DNA of 64,000 nt, taken from the NCBI RefSeq assembly GCF_016864235.1, contig NZ_CP045732.1, positions 2,418,001 to 2,482,000 of the forward strand, read 5' to 3'. The notes beneath the pieces were generated by a model. That model made no database searches, had not been told where the DNA came from, and saw nothing but the letters and a program-made list of their open reading frames with translations. The stretch is from Legionella sp. MW5194 (GTDB lineage: Bacteria > Pseudomonadota > Gammaproteobacteria > Legionellales > Legionellaceae). This document shows positions 37,543 to 47,075 of this stretch, piece after piece (the stretch's first letter is position 1; each line of letters starts with the position of its first letter). The position numbers and the translations under genes were made by a program.

Positions 37543-39900
37543 ATGACTGACGCAATGACAAACGGCCTGCGCAAGTTACGCGTATACAAAAGCAGACATC
37601 TCAAGTTTGATTTTGTTGCAGCAATTGTTGTCTTTCTGGTCGCTGTTCCTTTATGTCTTGGGATTGCTCTGGCTTCAGGAGCCCCTCTTTTTTCCGGTAT
37701 TTTAAGCGGTATCATCGGCGGCATTGTCGTAGGCTCTTTAAGCGGCTCGCAGGTCAGTGTCAGCGGGCCGGCCGCCGGTATGGCTGCTGTCGTGTTGACC
37801 GCTATTTCGCAACTGGGCGATTTTAATACCTTTCTCCTGGCCCTGACCTTGGCCGGGATTTTACAAATCATCGTTGGCGGCCTGCGCGCGGGGCTTGTCG
37901 CGGATTATGTGCCGTCCAATGTCGTGCAGGGCTTATTGTGTGCCATTGGTATTCTGCTCATCATCAAGCAACTGCCCTTAACCTTTACCCACTCCACGGA
38001 CTTGACTGAGTTAAAGGCACACTTGCTTGAAACTACCGAAGGCTTTAACTTAAATCCGTTTTACGATTTGTCGTATCATATTAATTACGGAGCCTGTCTG
38101 ATTTCCTTAATTTCCTTTGCCATTCTGATTTTTTTCGATAAGACAAAACTTAAGTTACTGCAAAATGTACCCGCACCGATTATTGTCGTGGCCGCCGGCA
38201 TCCTCATCAATGAATTGTTCAATCTGACCCAGTCATCCCTGGTGCAAGATAACCCGCACCTGGTTAACATTCCTCATACCAACGGCTACACGAACCTCTT
38301 TAGCCAGTTTACTTTTCCTGACTGGACGTCCTGGAAAAACCCCAAAGTCTACCTGTATGCCTTTGTCATCGCCATTGTCGCGTCTTTAGAAAGTCTTTTG
38401 AACGTCAAGGCGGGGGAAAGGCTGGATAAAAAACACCGTTATTGCTCCAAGGATCAGGAATTGATTGCTCAGGGTGCGGGTAATTTAGTTGCAGGCCTGG
38501 TGGGCGGCATCCCCGTTACTTCGGTTATTGTCAGAACGTCGGTTAACATTCAAGCGGGCGCCCGCTCGAAATTGTCCACCATTTTTCACGGTTTTTTTCT
38601 TCTTTTTGCAGTGGTGTTAATCCCTGAATTACTCAACAAAATCCCCTTGTCATCCCTCGCTGTCATTCTGATTTTCACCGGTTATAAATTAACCAAGCCG
38701 GCCATCTACCGTCAGATTTATGCTCAAGGAATGGACCGATTCATTCCATTTATTGCCACCGTGTTCAGCATTGTGGTGTTCAACCTGTTGGCCGGCATCA
38801 TGATCGGCTTGGCAGTGAGCCTTTATTACATTCTCAAATCCAACAGCCAGGCACGCCTTGACATCGTCAAGGAATTTTATCCCAATGGCGTCACCAGCCG
38901 TCTTATCCTGCCCCAGCAGATAAGCTTCCTTAACAAAGCCTCGCTGATTGCCGAATTAGACTCCATCCCACGCAATTCACAATTGATTATTGATGCACGT
39001 CATTCCACCTACATCGACAAGGAAATCATTGAGCTCATCAAGGAATTTCAACAGGAACAGGCTCCTTTGAAGCAAATCTCCCTGAATTTGACTGGCTTTA
39101 AAGATCATTACGACATTCATAATTACATTGACTTTATTAATGTCACGACCTATGACGTGCAAAGCAACCTTTCACCCGCCGAAGTGCTGGTGGTGTTGCG
39201 GGAAGGCAATCAGCGTTTCTTAAGCGATACCCGCATCCATCGTACCACCAAGATTGACATTCAATACACAGCCAAGACCCAGCACCCCATTGCCGTCGTT
39301 CTAGGCTGCATTGATTCACGTGTTCCCGTGGAAACCATTTTTGACATGAGCTTTGGCGACTTATTCTGTATTCGCATTGCCGGCAATGTCATTAATAATG
39401 ATATTTTAGCCAGCATGGAATACGCCTGTAATGTCGTGGGTGCGAAACTCATTGTTGTCCTGGGCCACACCCGCTGCGGGGCAATTCAGTCCGCCTGCGA
39501 TGGTGTTAAGAAAGGCCATATTACGGAATTACTCGATAAAATTAAACCCGCTGTGGAGGCAGAGTCGGGTACCAGCGAACACCGAAACGGCCAAAACAGT
39601 GAATTCGTAAGGCACGTGACGACGTTAAACATCGCCAATACCCTGCAACAGGTCTACACGCGCAGCGACATCCTGCGCGGCATGATTGATGAAGACAGCA
39701 TTGCTCTGATTGGCGCTGTGTATGATGTCGAAAGTGGCCGAGTCCAGTTTGACGATTTTGGTACTGAGTTATTGCAGCTCAGCCACAAGTCAGGTCCCGT
39801 CCTTGGTGAGAAAATTAAACAATTACTTCACGATGCGGACACTGCCCATGCTAGAGAAACGCAGGAACATCACGCGTCATCGCCTCAACCCACGACTTAA
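37543..39900 (+). CDS. SulP-family anion transporter fused to beta-carbonic anhydrase
   Basis: A 785-residue fusion. Residues about 1-420 form a SulP/SLC26 transporter (about 12-14 membrane segments, with VAVPLCLGIALASGAPLFSG, GSLSGSQVSVSGPAAGMAAVV and AGLVGGIPVTSVIVRTSVN), a STAS-like linker follows (about 430-545, LIIDARHSTYIDKEIIELI), and residues about 550-770 are a complete beta-carbonic anhydrase with CIDSR (C589, D591, R593) and HTRC (H642, C645) zinc ligands. It probably imports bicarbonate (or sulfate) and interconverts it with CO2 at the membrane. The start at 37543 is chosen for its GAGG site. Its 3' end overlaps the convergent LysR gene by 50 bases. Confidence 0.92.
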   Translation: MTDAMTNGLRKLRVYKSRHLKFDFVAAIVVFLVAVPLCLGIALASGAPLFSGILSGIIGGIVVGSLSGSQVSVSGPAAGMAAVVLTAISQLGDFNTFLLALTLAGILQIIVGGLRAGLVADYVPSNVVQGLLCAIGILLIIKQLPLTFTHSTDLTELKAHLLETTEGFNLNPFYDLSYHINYGACLISLISFAILIFFDKTKLKLLQNVPAPIIVVAAGILINELFNLTQSSLVQDNPHLVNIPHTNGYTNLFSQFTFPDWTSWKNPKVYLYAFVIAIVASLESLLNVKAGERLDKKHRYCSKDQELIAQGAGNLVAGLVGGIPVTSVIVRTSVNIQAGARSKLSTIFHGFFLLFAVVLIPELLNKIPLSSLAVILIFTGYKLTKPAIYRQIYAQGMDRFIPFIATVFSIVVFNLLAGIMIGLAVSLYYILKSNSQARLDIVKEFYPNGVTSRLILPQQISFLNKASLIAELDSIPRNSQLIIDARHSTYIDKEIIELIKEFQQEQAPLKQISLNLTGFKDHYDIHNYIDFINVTTYDVQSNLSPAEVLVVLREGNQRFLSDTRIHRTTKIDIQYTAKTQHPIAVVLGCIDSRVPVETIFDMSFGDLFCIRIAGNVINNDILASMEYACNVVGAKLIVVLGHTRCGAIQSACDGVKKGHITELLDKIKPAVEAESGTSEHRNGQNSEFVRHVTTLNIANTLQQVYTRSDILRGMIDEDSIALIGAVYDVESGRVQFDDFGTELLQLSHKSGPVLGEKIKQLLHDADTAHARETQEHHASSPQPTT

Positions 39901-40732
39901 TCTTGGGCTGCAAAAAGCGGCCCGGATGATAATAAAGAAAGACTGCAATAATGGGCAGCCTCTGCTCAGGCAATACCTCAAGCAACTGCCCTTCTGCCAA
40001 CTGTTGAGCCACTTGATAATGATGCAAAAACGCAAGACCCATCCCGCTCACGGCTAAAGCCGCCATGGTGGCCGCGTCATTAACGTACACAGCCGGTTCA
40101 AAAACCACGGTTTCGCCACCGGGAAAAGTCCAACTGCCATTCGGCGTCCTCATTTTATGAGTAATAAAACGATGCGGCTTTAAATCCTCAATCCGCTTCG
40201 GATGACCGTATTGCTGTAAGTAATGCGGTGAAGCGCACAACACATAGCGTGTGGTGGTGATTTTTTTCTGCACCGCATTGGAGGCCACGGCAGTTGACAT
40301 GCCAAACACCACATCCAGACCTTCCTGAAGAAGATGCGGTACTTCTTCCGCAATCTGCAAATCAAGGCGTACGTTGGGGTATTGCTGACTAAAGGAGGGC
40401 ATACGGGGTAAAATGATGTGCTCAGCAAAATAGCGCGAACTCATGACCCGCAATAACCCCTCGGGTTGTGATTTGTATCCGGCAATCAGGTTATTTGATT
40501 GCTCAAGCGCCAGAAGAACAGCCTGTGCCTCGCCATAATAGGCTTCCCCGATGACCGTTAAGGCCACTTTACGCGTGGTTCGTTCAAACAGAGTCACCCC
40601 CAGGGTGTCTTCGAGCGAGGTAATCTGTTTACTGACTGCCGCCGGTGAAATACCCAGCGCATTGGCCGCCGCATGGAAGCTGCGGTATTCGGCCACCTTG
40701 CAAAAAGTCTGCATTAGCAGTAGGGTGTTCAT
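39851..40732 (-). CDS. LysR-family transcriptional regulator
   Basis: A 293-residue LysR-type regulator with an N-terminal winged helix-turn-helix (about 1-60, AAANALGISPAAVSKQITSLEDTLGVTLFERTTRKV) and a C-terminal effector domain (about 88-290), closest in style to the CrgA/AaeR subgroup. It is divergent from proS and convergent with the SulP-carbonic anhydrase gene, overlapping that gene's last 50 bases in antisense. Target and inducer unknown. Confidence 0.92.
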   Translation of the reverse strand: MNTLLLMQTFCKVAEYRSFHAAANALGISPAAVSKQITSLEDTLGVTLFERTTRKVALTVIGEAYYGEAQAVLLALEQSNNLIAGYKSQPEGLLRVMSSRYFAEHIILPRMPSFSQQYPNVRLDLQIAEEVPHLLQEGLDVVFGMSTAVASNAVQKKITTTRYVLCASPHYLQQYGHPKRIEDLKPHRFITHKMRTPNGSWTFPGGETVVFEPAVYVNDAATMAALAVSGMGLAFLHHYQVAQQLAEGQLLEVLPEQRLPIIAVFLYYHPGRFLQPKIKSWVEAMTRDVPAFL

Positions 40733-40771
40733 TCATTTTCTCCGTGGCTAGGGTTATTGCCTGTGGGAGTA

Positions 40772-40777
40772 TATAAT
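40772..40777 (+). promoter_or_regulatory. Probable proS -10 box
   Basis: A perfect TATAAT lies 35 bases before the proS start. No good -35 box is found at 16-18 bases spacing. Confidence 0.4.
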
Positions 40778-40812
40778 GACCGTTTTTAAATTAATCGTCA
40801 TCAGGAGTTGCT

Positions 40813-42522
40813 ATGCGTGTGTCGCAATGGTATTTAAACACCCTAAGGGAAACCCCGAACGATGCAGAAATTGTCTCTCATCAACTAATGCTTAGAGCCG
40901 GCCTCATCCGCAAACTGGGATCAGGACTCTACACCTGGATGCCGCTTGGTTTAAAGGTCATGCGCAAAGTTGAACAAATTGTGCGTGAAGAAATGAATCG
41001 CAGCAACGCCATGGAAGTATTGATGCCCGCCATTCAACCCGCCGAACTCTGGCAGGAAACCGGGCGATGGGATACCTTTGGCGGCCTGTTGTTAACCATG
41101 ACAGACAGCAACGGTCGGGATTATTGCTATGGCCCGACACACGAAGAAGTCATCACCGACATCATGCGCAACGAATTGCGCTCTTACAAGCAGTTACCGG
41201 TCAATTTTTACCAGATTCAAACCAAATTCCGCGATGAAATCAGGCCGCGATTCGGGGTGATGCGCGCGCGCGAATTCATTATGAAGGATGCTTATTCATT
41301 CCACTTGACGCAGGAATCTCTACAACAGACTTACGATGACATGTATTTTGCCTATTGCCGAATTTTTGATCGGCTTGGTTTGAAGTATCGCGCGGTTGAA
41401 GCTGACACTGGCGCCATTGGCGGCTCCGCGTCGCACGAATTTCAGGTGCTTGCGGATTCCGGTGAAGATTTAATTTTTTACAGTGATCAGAGCGACTATG
41501 CGGCCAACGTCGAACAAGCGACCAGTTTAATACCCGACCCTGTACGGCATCCACACTCGGAAGCCCTTCGTCTGGTGGATACCGTGGGCAAAAAGACCAT
41601 TGACGAGGTGGCGACCCTGCTTGGCATTCAACCGGAAGACATGGTAAAAACTTTAATTGTTGAAGGCCATGACCATCCGCTGGTGGCCCTGGTGCTGCGC
41701 GGCAATGATGAATTGAATGAAATCAAAGCGGCCAAGCACCCCCTGGTTAAATCGCCGCTTCGCTTTGCTGATGATGAAACCATTAAAAAACAATTGAAAG
41801 CCCCGGTTGGATCTTTGGGACCGATTAATCTATCCATCCCCGTCATTGTGGATCATCACGCGTTTGCCCTGCCCTCGTTTGCCTGTGGTGCGAATCATGC
41901 CGACAAGCATTACCTCAATGCCTCCTGGGCGCGTGATGCCGAGTCGATTGAAACGTTTGATTTGCGCAACGTCAAAGAAGGCGATTTAAGTCCCGATGGT
42001 AAAGGCCGCCTGCGCGCCTGCCGCGGCATTGAAGTCGGTCATGTGTTCCAGTTGGGTGACAAATACGCGAAAGCGATGAAAGCAGCGGTATTGAATGAAG
42101 AAGGGCAATTACAGACCATGATCATGGGCTGTTACGGACTTGGCGTGTCCCGTGTAGTCGCCGCTGCCATCGAACAACACCATGACGAACGCGGTATCAT
42201 TTGGCCGCCCTCCATGGCCCCTTTTCAACTGGTCCTTATCCCGGTCAATGCTAACCGATCTGAACAGGTTCGTGAAACTGCGGAGAAATTGTACGAGGAG
42301 TTTAAAGCAAAAGGGGTTGATGTCTTACTGGATGACCGCAACGAGCGACCCGGCGTTTTGTTTGCCGACAGCGACTTAATGGGTATTCCACACCGTTTAG
42401 TCATCAGTGAACGTCACCTGCAGGACGAATCGGTGGAATACAAGGCCCGCAACAGTGAAACCATTTCCACCATTAAATTGCAGGATTTGCCTGCGTTCAT
42501 TACGCAATTAATCAGTCACTGA
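40813..42522 (+). CDS. proS: Prolyl-tRNA synthetase
   Basis: ProS charges tRNA-Pro. The 569-residue class-II enzyme of the bacterial type has [22 protein letters not shown] (about 25-46), motif 2 around [26 protein letters not shown] (about 140-165), a YbaK-like editing insertion (about 225-400), motif 3 ([13 protein letters not shown]) near 437-449 and a C-terminal anticodon domain. Length matches the family. CAGGAG precedes the ATG, and a strong terminator follows. Confidence 0.97.
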   Translation: MRVSQWYLNTLRETPNDAEIVSHQLMLRAGLIRKLGSGLYTWMPLGLKVMRKVEQIVREEMNRSNAMEVLMPAIQPAELWQETGRWDTFGGLLLTMTDSNGRDYCYGPTHEEVITDIMRNELRSYKQLPVNFYQIQTKFRDEIRPRFGVMRAREFIMKDAYSFHLTQESLQQTYDDMYFAYCRIFDRLGLKYRAVEADTGAIGGSASHEFQVLADSGEDLIFYSDQSDYAANVEQATSLIPDPVRHPHSEALRLVDTVGKKTIDEVATLLGIQPEDMVKTLIVEGHDHPLVALVLRGNDELNEIKAAKHPLVKSPLRFADDETIKKQLKAPVGSLGPINLSIPVIVDHHAFALPSFACGANHADKHYLNASWARDAESIETFDLRNVKEGDLSPDGKGRLRACRGIEVGHVFQLGDKYAKAMKAAVLNEEGQLQTMIMGCYGLGVSRVVAAAIEQHHDERGIIWPPSMAPFQLVLIPVNANRSEQVRETAEKLYEEFKAKGVDVLLDDRNERPGVLFADSDLMGIPHRLVISERHLQDESVEYKARNSETISTIKLQDLPAFITQLISH

Positions 42523-42529
42523 TTACCCT

Positions 42530-42576
42530 GCCGTACCGAACTCCCGGTACGGCTTGATGTTTTATTTTCATTTTTT
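42530..42576 (+). terminator. Rho-independent terminator of proS
   Basis: A nine-base stem GCCGTACCG/CGGTACGGC with a six-base loop, followed by TTGATGTTTTATTTTC and more T. It lies seven bases after the proS stop. Confidence 0.85.
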
Positions 42577-42663
42577 TGGGGCTTATTTTACACTATTGAT
42601 TCATCATCCGGGTTTAAATTCTCATATACTTTAACTAACCCTATTACTACCTTAAGAGCAACC

Positions 42664-44172
42664 ATGCCACCCCGCTTGCATCCGCTTTTCCCAACACTTG
42701 ATGAAGTAGAGAAAAATCCGGACCTTGCTTACTCGGATCATCTACCCATCCTGACCCAGGTTCCATTGGCCAGAGGCAAAAAACCCTTGACTATGATCTC
42801 GCTTAATATTCTTGGGACTTCAGCGTGTTCGGGTATTCATGCCAAAAACACGAAAGAAGATACAGCCAAACGTCATCAGCGGATTATTACCGGTTTAGCC
42901 AAGGGGATAAAAAAGCACAAGGCGGAGGTTCTATTCCTGCAGGAAGCCGGTGAGTCGGTTGTCGAGGATTTACGCGCAGCACTTGGGGACGACTGGGAGA
43001 TCAAGGCTGAGTTTAACACCGGGCTGGTCACATGCTACTCCAAAAAACGTTTTGAAGAACTGTCGACTCAATTGGATCGTAAAATGAGAATACGTTCAGT
43101 GAGAGTTAAAGATAAGGATAACAAAGGGTTAACCCTTGATTTTCACAATACCTGGGGTATTTACAGTGCTTTTCCTGACGGTCACGAGAAGGCATACGGC
43201 ACGCTGTTAACGGATACAAAAAGTGAGGTGTCCATTATTCTCGGTGACACCAACTCTCGTCTAGCCCCCCTTGATGATGCCCCACGCAATATCATAACCG
43301 GCGTGATACCCAACGAACTGAATCAACCTTATGGGCTACCGCCCGATGCCCAGAATGGGGACCATCCAGACGGTGGATTCTATCGCGATGCCACCGGTAT
43401 CCATCAATTAGAAACCCACGTGCTTGATTTTGAATCAGGCAATGTGGTTGTCGATTCGCGCCCTATCGACGAAATCAAGCCTCATCTTGAATTCCGCATG
43501 ATCATGTGTCTCGATGACAGCTACAAAAAGAGTAAGGAAATCAATGATGAAACGATCTTTGACTATGAACAGAACTTACGCCAGCAATTAGGAAAACCAG
43601 ACATTTTAGTGCGTATGGCCGCTGACACATTCAATCACAAAGCCATTGCCATTCGTTTTCCTCGATACACTGTCGGTCAGCAATCCTTGCCTTGCAACGA
43701 TTTTACCTTTATTAAAACCACACTGCCTGACTGTCAATTCCAAACCATTGAAGATCAAGGGCAGCGTTTTGACTGTGTCTTTGTGCCTCTCGCTCAGGCC
43801 GATACCCTTCATGCAACGATACAGGCCATTTCTCTTCCGGCCCAAACTAAAAAAATGGAAGCACTGGAAGCCATAAGCAGACGGATCGCTGAACTTGGTC
43901 AGTGGCATCAGCACCTCTTGCTGGATCCCTCGGCCAAGATTGAAAGCTTAAACGCCTTGCATACCAAAATTCAAAACGCAGACATTACCTCTCTGGATGG
44001 CATTCGCGGCCTGGTTGAGCAATGGGAAAAAGAAAAGTCCACGTTAGAAATAAATGGCAAAAAAATAGACAATGGTGCGTTGATGAGCATGCATCGTAAT
44101 CGCTTTTTCTCGTCTCATCGCCCGGATACCAGCACCAAAAGCGCCGAATTATTGCAAAGCATTAAGAAATGA
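42664..44172 (+). CDS. EEP-fold (endonuclease/exonuclease/phosphatase) protein, possible Dot/Icm effector
   Basis: A 502-residue cytosolic-type protein without signal peptide. It shows endonuclease/exonuclease/phosphatase-superfamily motifs in order: LTMISLNIL (N48), VLFLQEAGE (E94), FHNTWG (H161, N162) and ILGDTNSRL (D195, N197). The SDH motif that normally ends such proteins is instead near the N-terminus (SDHLPI, 24-29), just before the first core strand. Residues about 380-490 are mostly helical and unlike the family. It is flanked by proS with a strong terminator and a convergent ABC gene, so it stands alone with its own AT-rich upstream region. A secreted effector role is inferred from the lone position, eukaryote-like fold and polar C-terminal tail; it is not shown. 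Confidence 0.65.
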   Translation: MPPRLHPLFPTLDEVEKNPDLAYSDHLPILTQVPLARGKKPLTMISLNILGTSACSGIHAKNTKEDTAKRHQRIITGLAKGIKKHKAEVLFLQEAGESVVEDLRAALGDDWEIKAEFNTGLVTCYSKKRFEELSTQLDRKMRIRSVRVKDKDNKGLTLDFHNTWGIYSAFPDGHEKAYGTLLTDTKSEVSIILGDTNSRLAPLDDAPRNIITGVIPNELNQPYGLPPDAQNGDHPDGGFYRDATGIHQLETHVLDFESGNVVVDSRPIDEIKPHLEFRMIMCLDDSYKKSKEINDETIFDYEQNLRQQLGKPDILVRMAADTFNHKAIAIRFPRYTVGQQSLPCNDFTFIKTTLPDCQFQTIEDQGQRFDCVFVPLAQADTLHATIQAISLPAQTKKMEALEAISRRIAELGQWHQHLLLDPSAKIESLNALHTKIQNADITSLDGIRGLVEQWEKEKSTLEINGKKIDNGALMSMHRNRFFSSHRPDTSTKSAELLQSIKK

Positions 44173-44218
44173 TCGGTTTCCGGTAGAAGTGGTGACTGCT
44201 TCAATGCCTCTTAACACT

Positions 44219-46024
44219 TTAAATCTGCAACACACTGGCTAACAATTGCCGCGTATACGCCTGCTGTGGGTGCTTAAAGATCGCTTCGCAGGATCCTTCT
44301 TCCACGCAGCGGCCCTTACGCATGACCATGACGTCATCGGCCATGTAGGACACCACGGCCATGTTATGAGTAATAAACAAATAAGCCATGCCCAACTCCT
44401 GCTGCAACTCTTTGAGCAGATTTAAAATCTGAGCCTGAACTGAGACATCGAGCGCACTGGTAGGCTCGTCACAGATGACAATGTCAGGTTCAGTGGCTAA
44501 TGCGCGGGCGATGCAGATGCGTTGCCGCTGACCGCCTGAAAATTGATGAGGGTAACGATCCAGACTTTGTTGCGGTAAATTCACCCGCTCCAGTAACCAA
44601 TGCTGCCTCTCTGCAATTCGTTTAGCCGCCATCCCCTGAGCCTGCATGCCCTCGGCAATAATTTCCCCGACCGTCATGCGCGGGTTCATGGACGAAAACG
44701 GATCCTGAAAGACTATCTGTACCTTTTTACGGTAATCGCGTAACGCCTTGCCCCGCAGCGTCCTGATATTCTGATCACGGTAAACGATTTCCCCTGATGT
44801 AATCGGCAACAGTCGCAACAAGGCACGGCTCGCCGTTGTTTTACCGCAACCGGATTCACCCACCAAGGCCAGGGTTTTACCGCGGCGCAAGGTCAGTGAC
44901 AGATCATCGACAGCATGAAGCACCTGACCTTTATGAAAAAGGCGCTTGCCCAGAATAAAGTCGACACGGAGATTTTCAGCCCGAAGAATCACCTCATCAG
45001 TCACCGCCTGTTTTTCCCAGCGTTGTCGCACCTCCTGAAGCGGCGGCGGCTCATGGTGCTCAGGATACAGGTGGCAACGCACCAATCGCTGATCCACTTC
45101 CTGCAGGACAGGTTCAATGGCATCACAAGGGGCAAAACGATGAGCACAACGCGGGTGAAAACGGCAGCCGGCGGGCATGGCATCGAGAGTCGGTACACTT
45201 CCCGCAATCGTCTGTAACCGATGCCCCCGCTTATTAAACTCCGGTAAAGAAGCAAACAACTGCTGCGAATAAGGGTGTTTAATCTGGCTAAAAAACTCAT
45301 CAACCGTGGCTTGTTCAACCAATTGCCCCGCATACATCACACTCACACGATCCGCCACGGCCTTCACCACGCTCAAATCGTGGGTGATGAGCAGCATGCT
45401 CATCTGATGCTCCTGTTGAAGTTTTTTAAGCAATTGCAGGATCTGCGCCTGGATAGTGACATCAAGCGCGGTTGTGGGTTCGTCAGCGATCAGGATTTCA
45501 GGATGATTAGCCAGTGCCATGGCAATGACAACCCGTTGCTTTTGTCCGCCCGACAATTGATGAGGGTATTGGTTTAAGCGTAACTCGGGTTCTGGAATTT
45601 CGACTTCTTTTAACAGGGACACCATGCGTTTTTGCAAGGACGCATGGTTTAATTTTTTATTACTTTGCGCAAGGGCTTCAGCCAATTGTTCCCCTATTTT
45701 CAGTACCGGATTTAACGCCGTCATCGGTTCCTGAAAAATGATCGCCAATCGTCGCCCCCGTAACTGCCGCATCATGGATTCCGGCAGCCTTAGCAAATCC
45801 TCTCCCTGAACCTGCACCTCGCTGTCCTGACCATACACCCCATAAGACGGCAACAGGCGCATAAGTGCCAGCGACGTTAAGGATTTGCCGCAACCTGACT
45901 CACCAAGCAGAGCCATGGTCTCGCCCGGCATTAAATTAAAACTGATGTCATCGACCGCCGTTATGGTCGTTTCAGCCGTCTCAAAACCAACACGAAGATG
46001 TTTAATTTCAGCAGTTTGCGACAT
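44219..46024 (-). CDS. Peptide-type ABC transporter, double ATPase subunit
   Basis: A 601-residue fusion of two OppD/OppF-type ATPases (YejF/GsiA style). Each half has Walker A (GESGCGKS near 40-47 and GESGCGKT near 371-378), the signature LSGGQ or FSGGQ, and Walker B with DEPT. After the first half there is the OPP C-terminal cysteine cluster (CRFHPRCAHRF...C...C, about 285-315), thought to hold an iron-sulfur cluster in relatives. No permease or binding-protein gene is near, so it must pair with components encoded elsewhere. A fair promoter lies upstream. Confidence 0.93.
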   Translation of the reverse strand: MSQTAEIKHLRVGFETAETTITAVDDISFNLMPGETMALLGESGCGKSLTSLALMRLLPSYGVYGQDSEVQVQGEDLLRLPESMMRQLRGRRLAIIFQEPMTALNPVLKIGEQLAEALAQSNKKLNHASLQKRMVSLLKEVEIPEPELRLNQYPHQLSGGQKQRVVIAMALANHPEILIADEPTTALDVTIQAQILQLLKKLQQEHQMSMLLITHDLSVVKAVADRVSVMYAGQLVEQATVDEFFSQIKHPYSQQLFASLPEFNKRGHRLQTIAGSVPTLDAMPAGCRFHPRCAHRFAPCDAIEPVLQEVDQRLVRCHLYPEHHEPPPLQEVRQRWEKQAVTDEVILRAENLRVDFILGKRLFHKGQVLHAVDDLSLTLRRGKTLALVGESGCGKTTASRALLRLLPITSGEIVYRDQNIRTLRGKALRDYRKKVQIVFQDPFSSMNPRMTVGEIIAEGMQAQGMAAKRIAERQHWLLERVNLPQQSLDRYPHQFSGGQRQRICIARALATEPDIVICDEPTSALDVSVQAQILNLLKELQQELGMAYLFITHNMAVVSYMADDVMVMRKGRCVEEGSCEAIFKHPQQAYTRQLLASVLQI

Positions 46025-46052
46025 AGAAAATCAGCATAGAAAGAGAGCTTCC

Positions 46053-46082
46053 ACTCTAGCAAGAGAATGTGTCAGACAGCAA
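46053..46082 (-). promoter_or_regulatory. Sigma-70-type promoter for the ABC ATPase gene
   Basis: On the minus strand TTGCTG (46077-46082) and TAGAGT (46053-46058) are separated by 18 bases, 29 bases before the gene start. Each hexamer matches consensus in four of six positions. Confidence 0.5.
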
Positions 46083-46098
46083 CAGGTCTTTTAAAAAA

Positions 46099-47001
46099 TC
46101 ACGGGCGCTCAAACGGCAGGAGAGTGGCCATTCGGTCATGAATCACCTCTGCCATGGCCACAAGGCAACGCCGCTTGGCGCTACTGCCGCGCCAGAATAA
46201 CGCAATGCAGCGAGACGCGGTGGGGTTGGCGAAAGGCAGAATTTTTAATTCGTTCTCGGCAACACCCCGCACCGCCAGCGCCGGCATCAGGGTGACGCCC
46301 CGGCCTGCCTGCACCATGAGCCGCAGGGTTTCAAGGCTTGTGGCGGTAAAATCAACCGTGGTTTCTGCTTTGACGGTCTGGCAAATCGACATGGCCTGCT
46401 CACGCAGGCAATGCCCTTCTTCAAGAAGCATGATGGGCTGTCCGGCCAATTGCTCAAGTTGGACAGGCCGTCCGGCGGGTAAAGGGTAATCGGGGGAACA
46501 GGCAAAATAAAAGGGTTCCTCGAAAAGCACATGATGCTCGAAATCCCCAGGCACTGGCAAAGCCATGATGGCGGCATCCAGCGTCCCTTCCTGCAGGCGT
46601 TGTACTAAATGATGGGTTTTATCCTCAATCAGCCAGATTTTTAATTTAGGGAAATGGCTTTGAATACCCGGCATAATAAGCGGCAACAGGTAAGGCGCCA
46701 CTGTAGGAATAGCGCCCAGATGCAATTCACCGGCGAAGGGGTCGCGTGCGGCATTAGCCATCTCTTTCATTTCGGCAACCTGCGAGAGAATAGCCTTAGC
46801 CCGCCCAAGCAGCGAACGGCCAGAATCGGTGAGCATTACCCGCTTGTTATCGCGTTCAAACAACTGCACGCCCAACTCGTCCTCCAGCTTCTTAATCTGC
46901 ATGCTTAACGTCGGCTGGCTGACAAAACATTGCCTTGCGGCTTCGCCAAAATGCTCAATTTTGGCTAAAACCACAAAATACTGCAGATCACGTAAGTTCA
47001 T
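46099..47001 (-). CDS. oxyR: Hydrogen-peroxide-sensing regulator OxyR
   Basis: OxyR is a LysR-type activator that forms a disulfide on exposure to H2O2 and turns on antioxidant genes. The 300-residue protein begins MNLRDLQYFVVLAKIEHFGEAAR and keeps the redox pair in EEGHCLREQAMSIC, C198 and C207, with the same nine-residue spacing as E. coli OxyR (C199/C208). The helix-turn-helix is at about 18-37. It is divergent from an MFS transporter gene. No catalase or ahpC gene is adjacent; an ahp locus would have to lie elsewhere. Confidence 0.94.
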   Translation of the reverse strand: MNLRDLQYFVVLAKIEHFGEAARQCFVSQPTLSMQIKKLEDELGVQLFERDNKRVMLTDSGRSLLGRAKAILSQVAEMKEMANAARDPFAGELHLGAIPTVAPYLLPLIMPGIQSHFPKLKIWLIEDKTHHLVQRLQEGTLDAAIMALPVPGDFEHHVLFEEPFYFACSPDYPLPAGRPVQLEQLAGQPIMLLEEGHCLREQAMSICQTVKAETTVDFTATSLETLRLMVQAGRGVTLMPALAVRGVAENELKILPFANPTASRCIALFWRGSSAKRRCLVAMAEVIHDRMATLLPFERP

Positions 47002-47055
47002 ATTTCCTCGTAAACATTGCTCGATGCCAAGTTAGGGGGTATATTCAGCACTTTT

Positions 47056-47075
47056 TTAATCTGAATTGAGATTAA
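47056..47075. promoter_or_regulatory. Near-perfect palindrome at start of MFS gene
   Basis: TTAATCT-GAATTG-AGATTAA is a 20-base palindrome with a single mismatched pair, in the oxyR-MFS divergent spacer and touching the ATG at 47075. It could be an operator for repression of the MFS gene or an RNA structure at its start. It does not match the known OxyR site. Confidence 0.4.

Noticed and set aside
44219-46024. Complete peptide ABC operon
   Set aside because: Only the ATPase gene is present; no permease or binding-protein gene lies beside it.
47002-47074. OxyR autoregulatory site in the oxyR-MFS spacer
   Set aside because: No ATAG-type tetrad series with the right spacing was found; the palindrome there has a different sequence.
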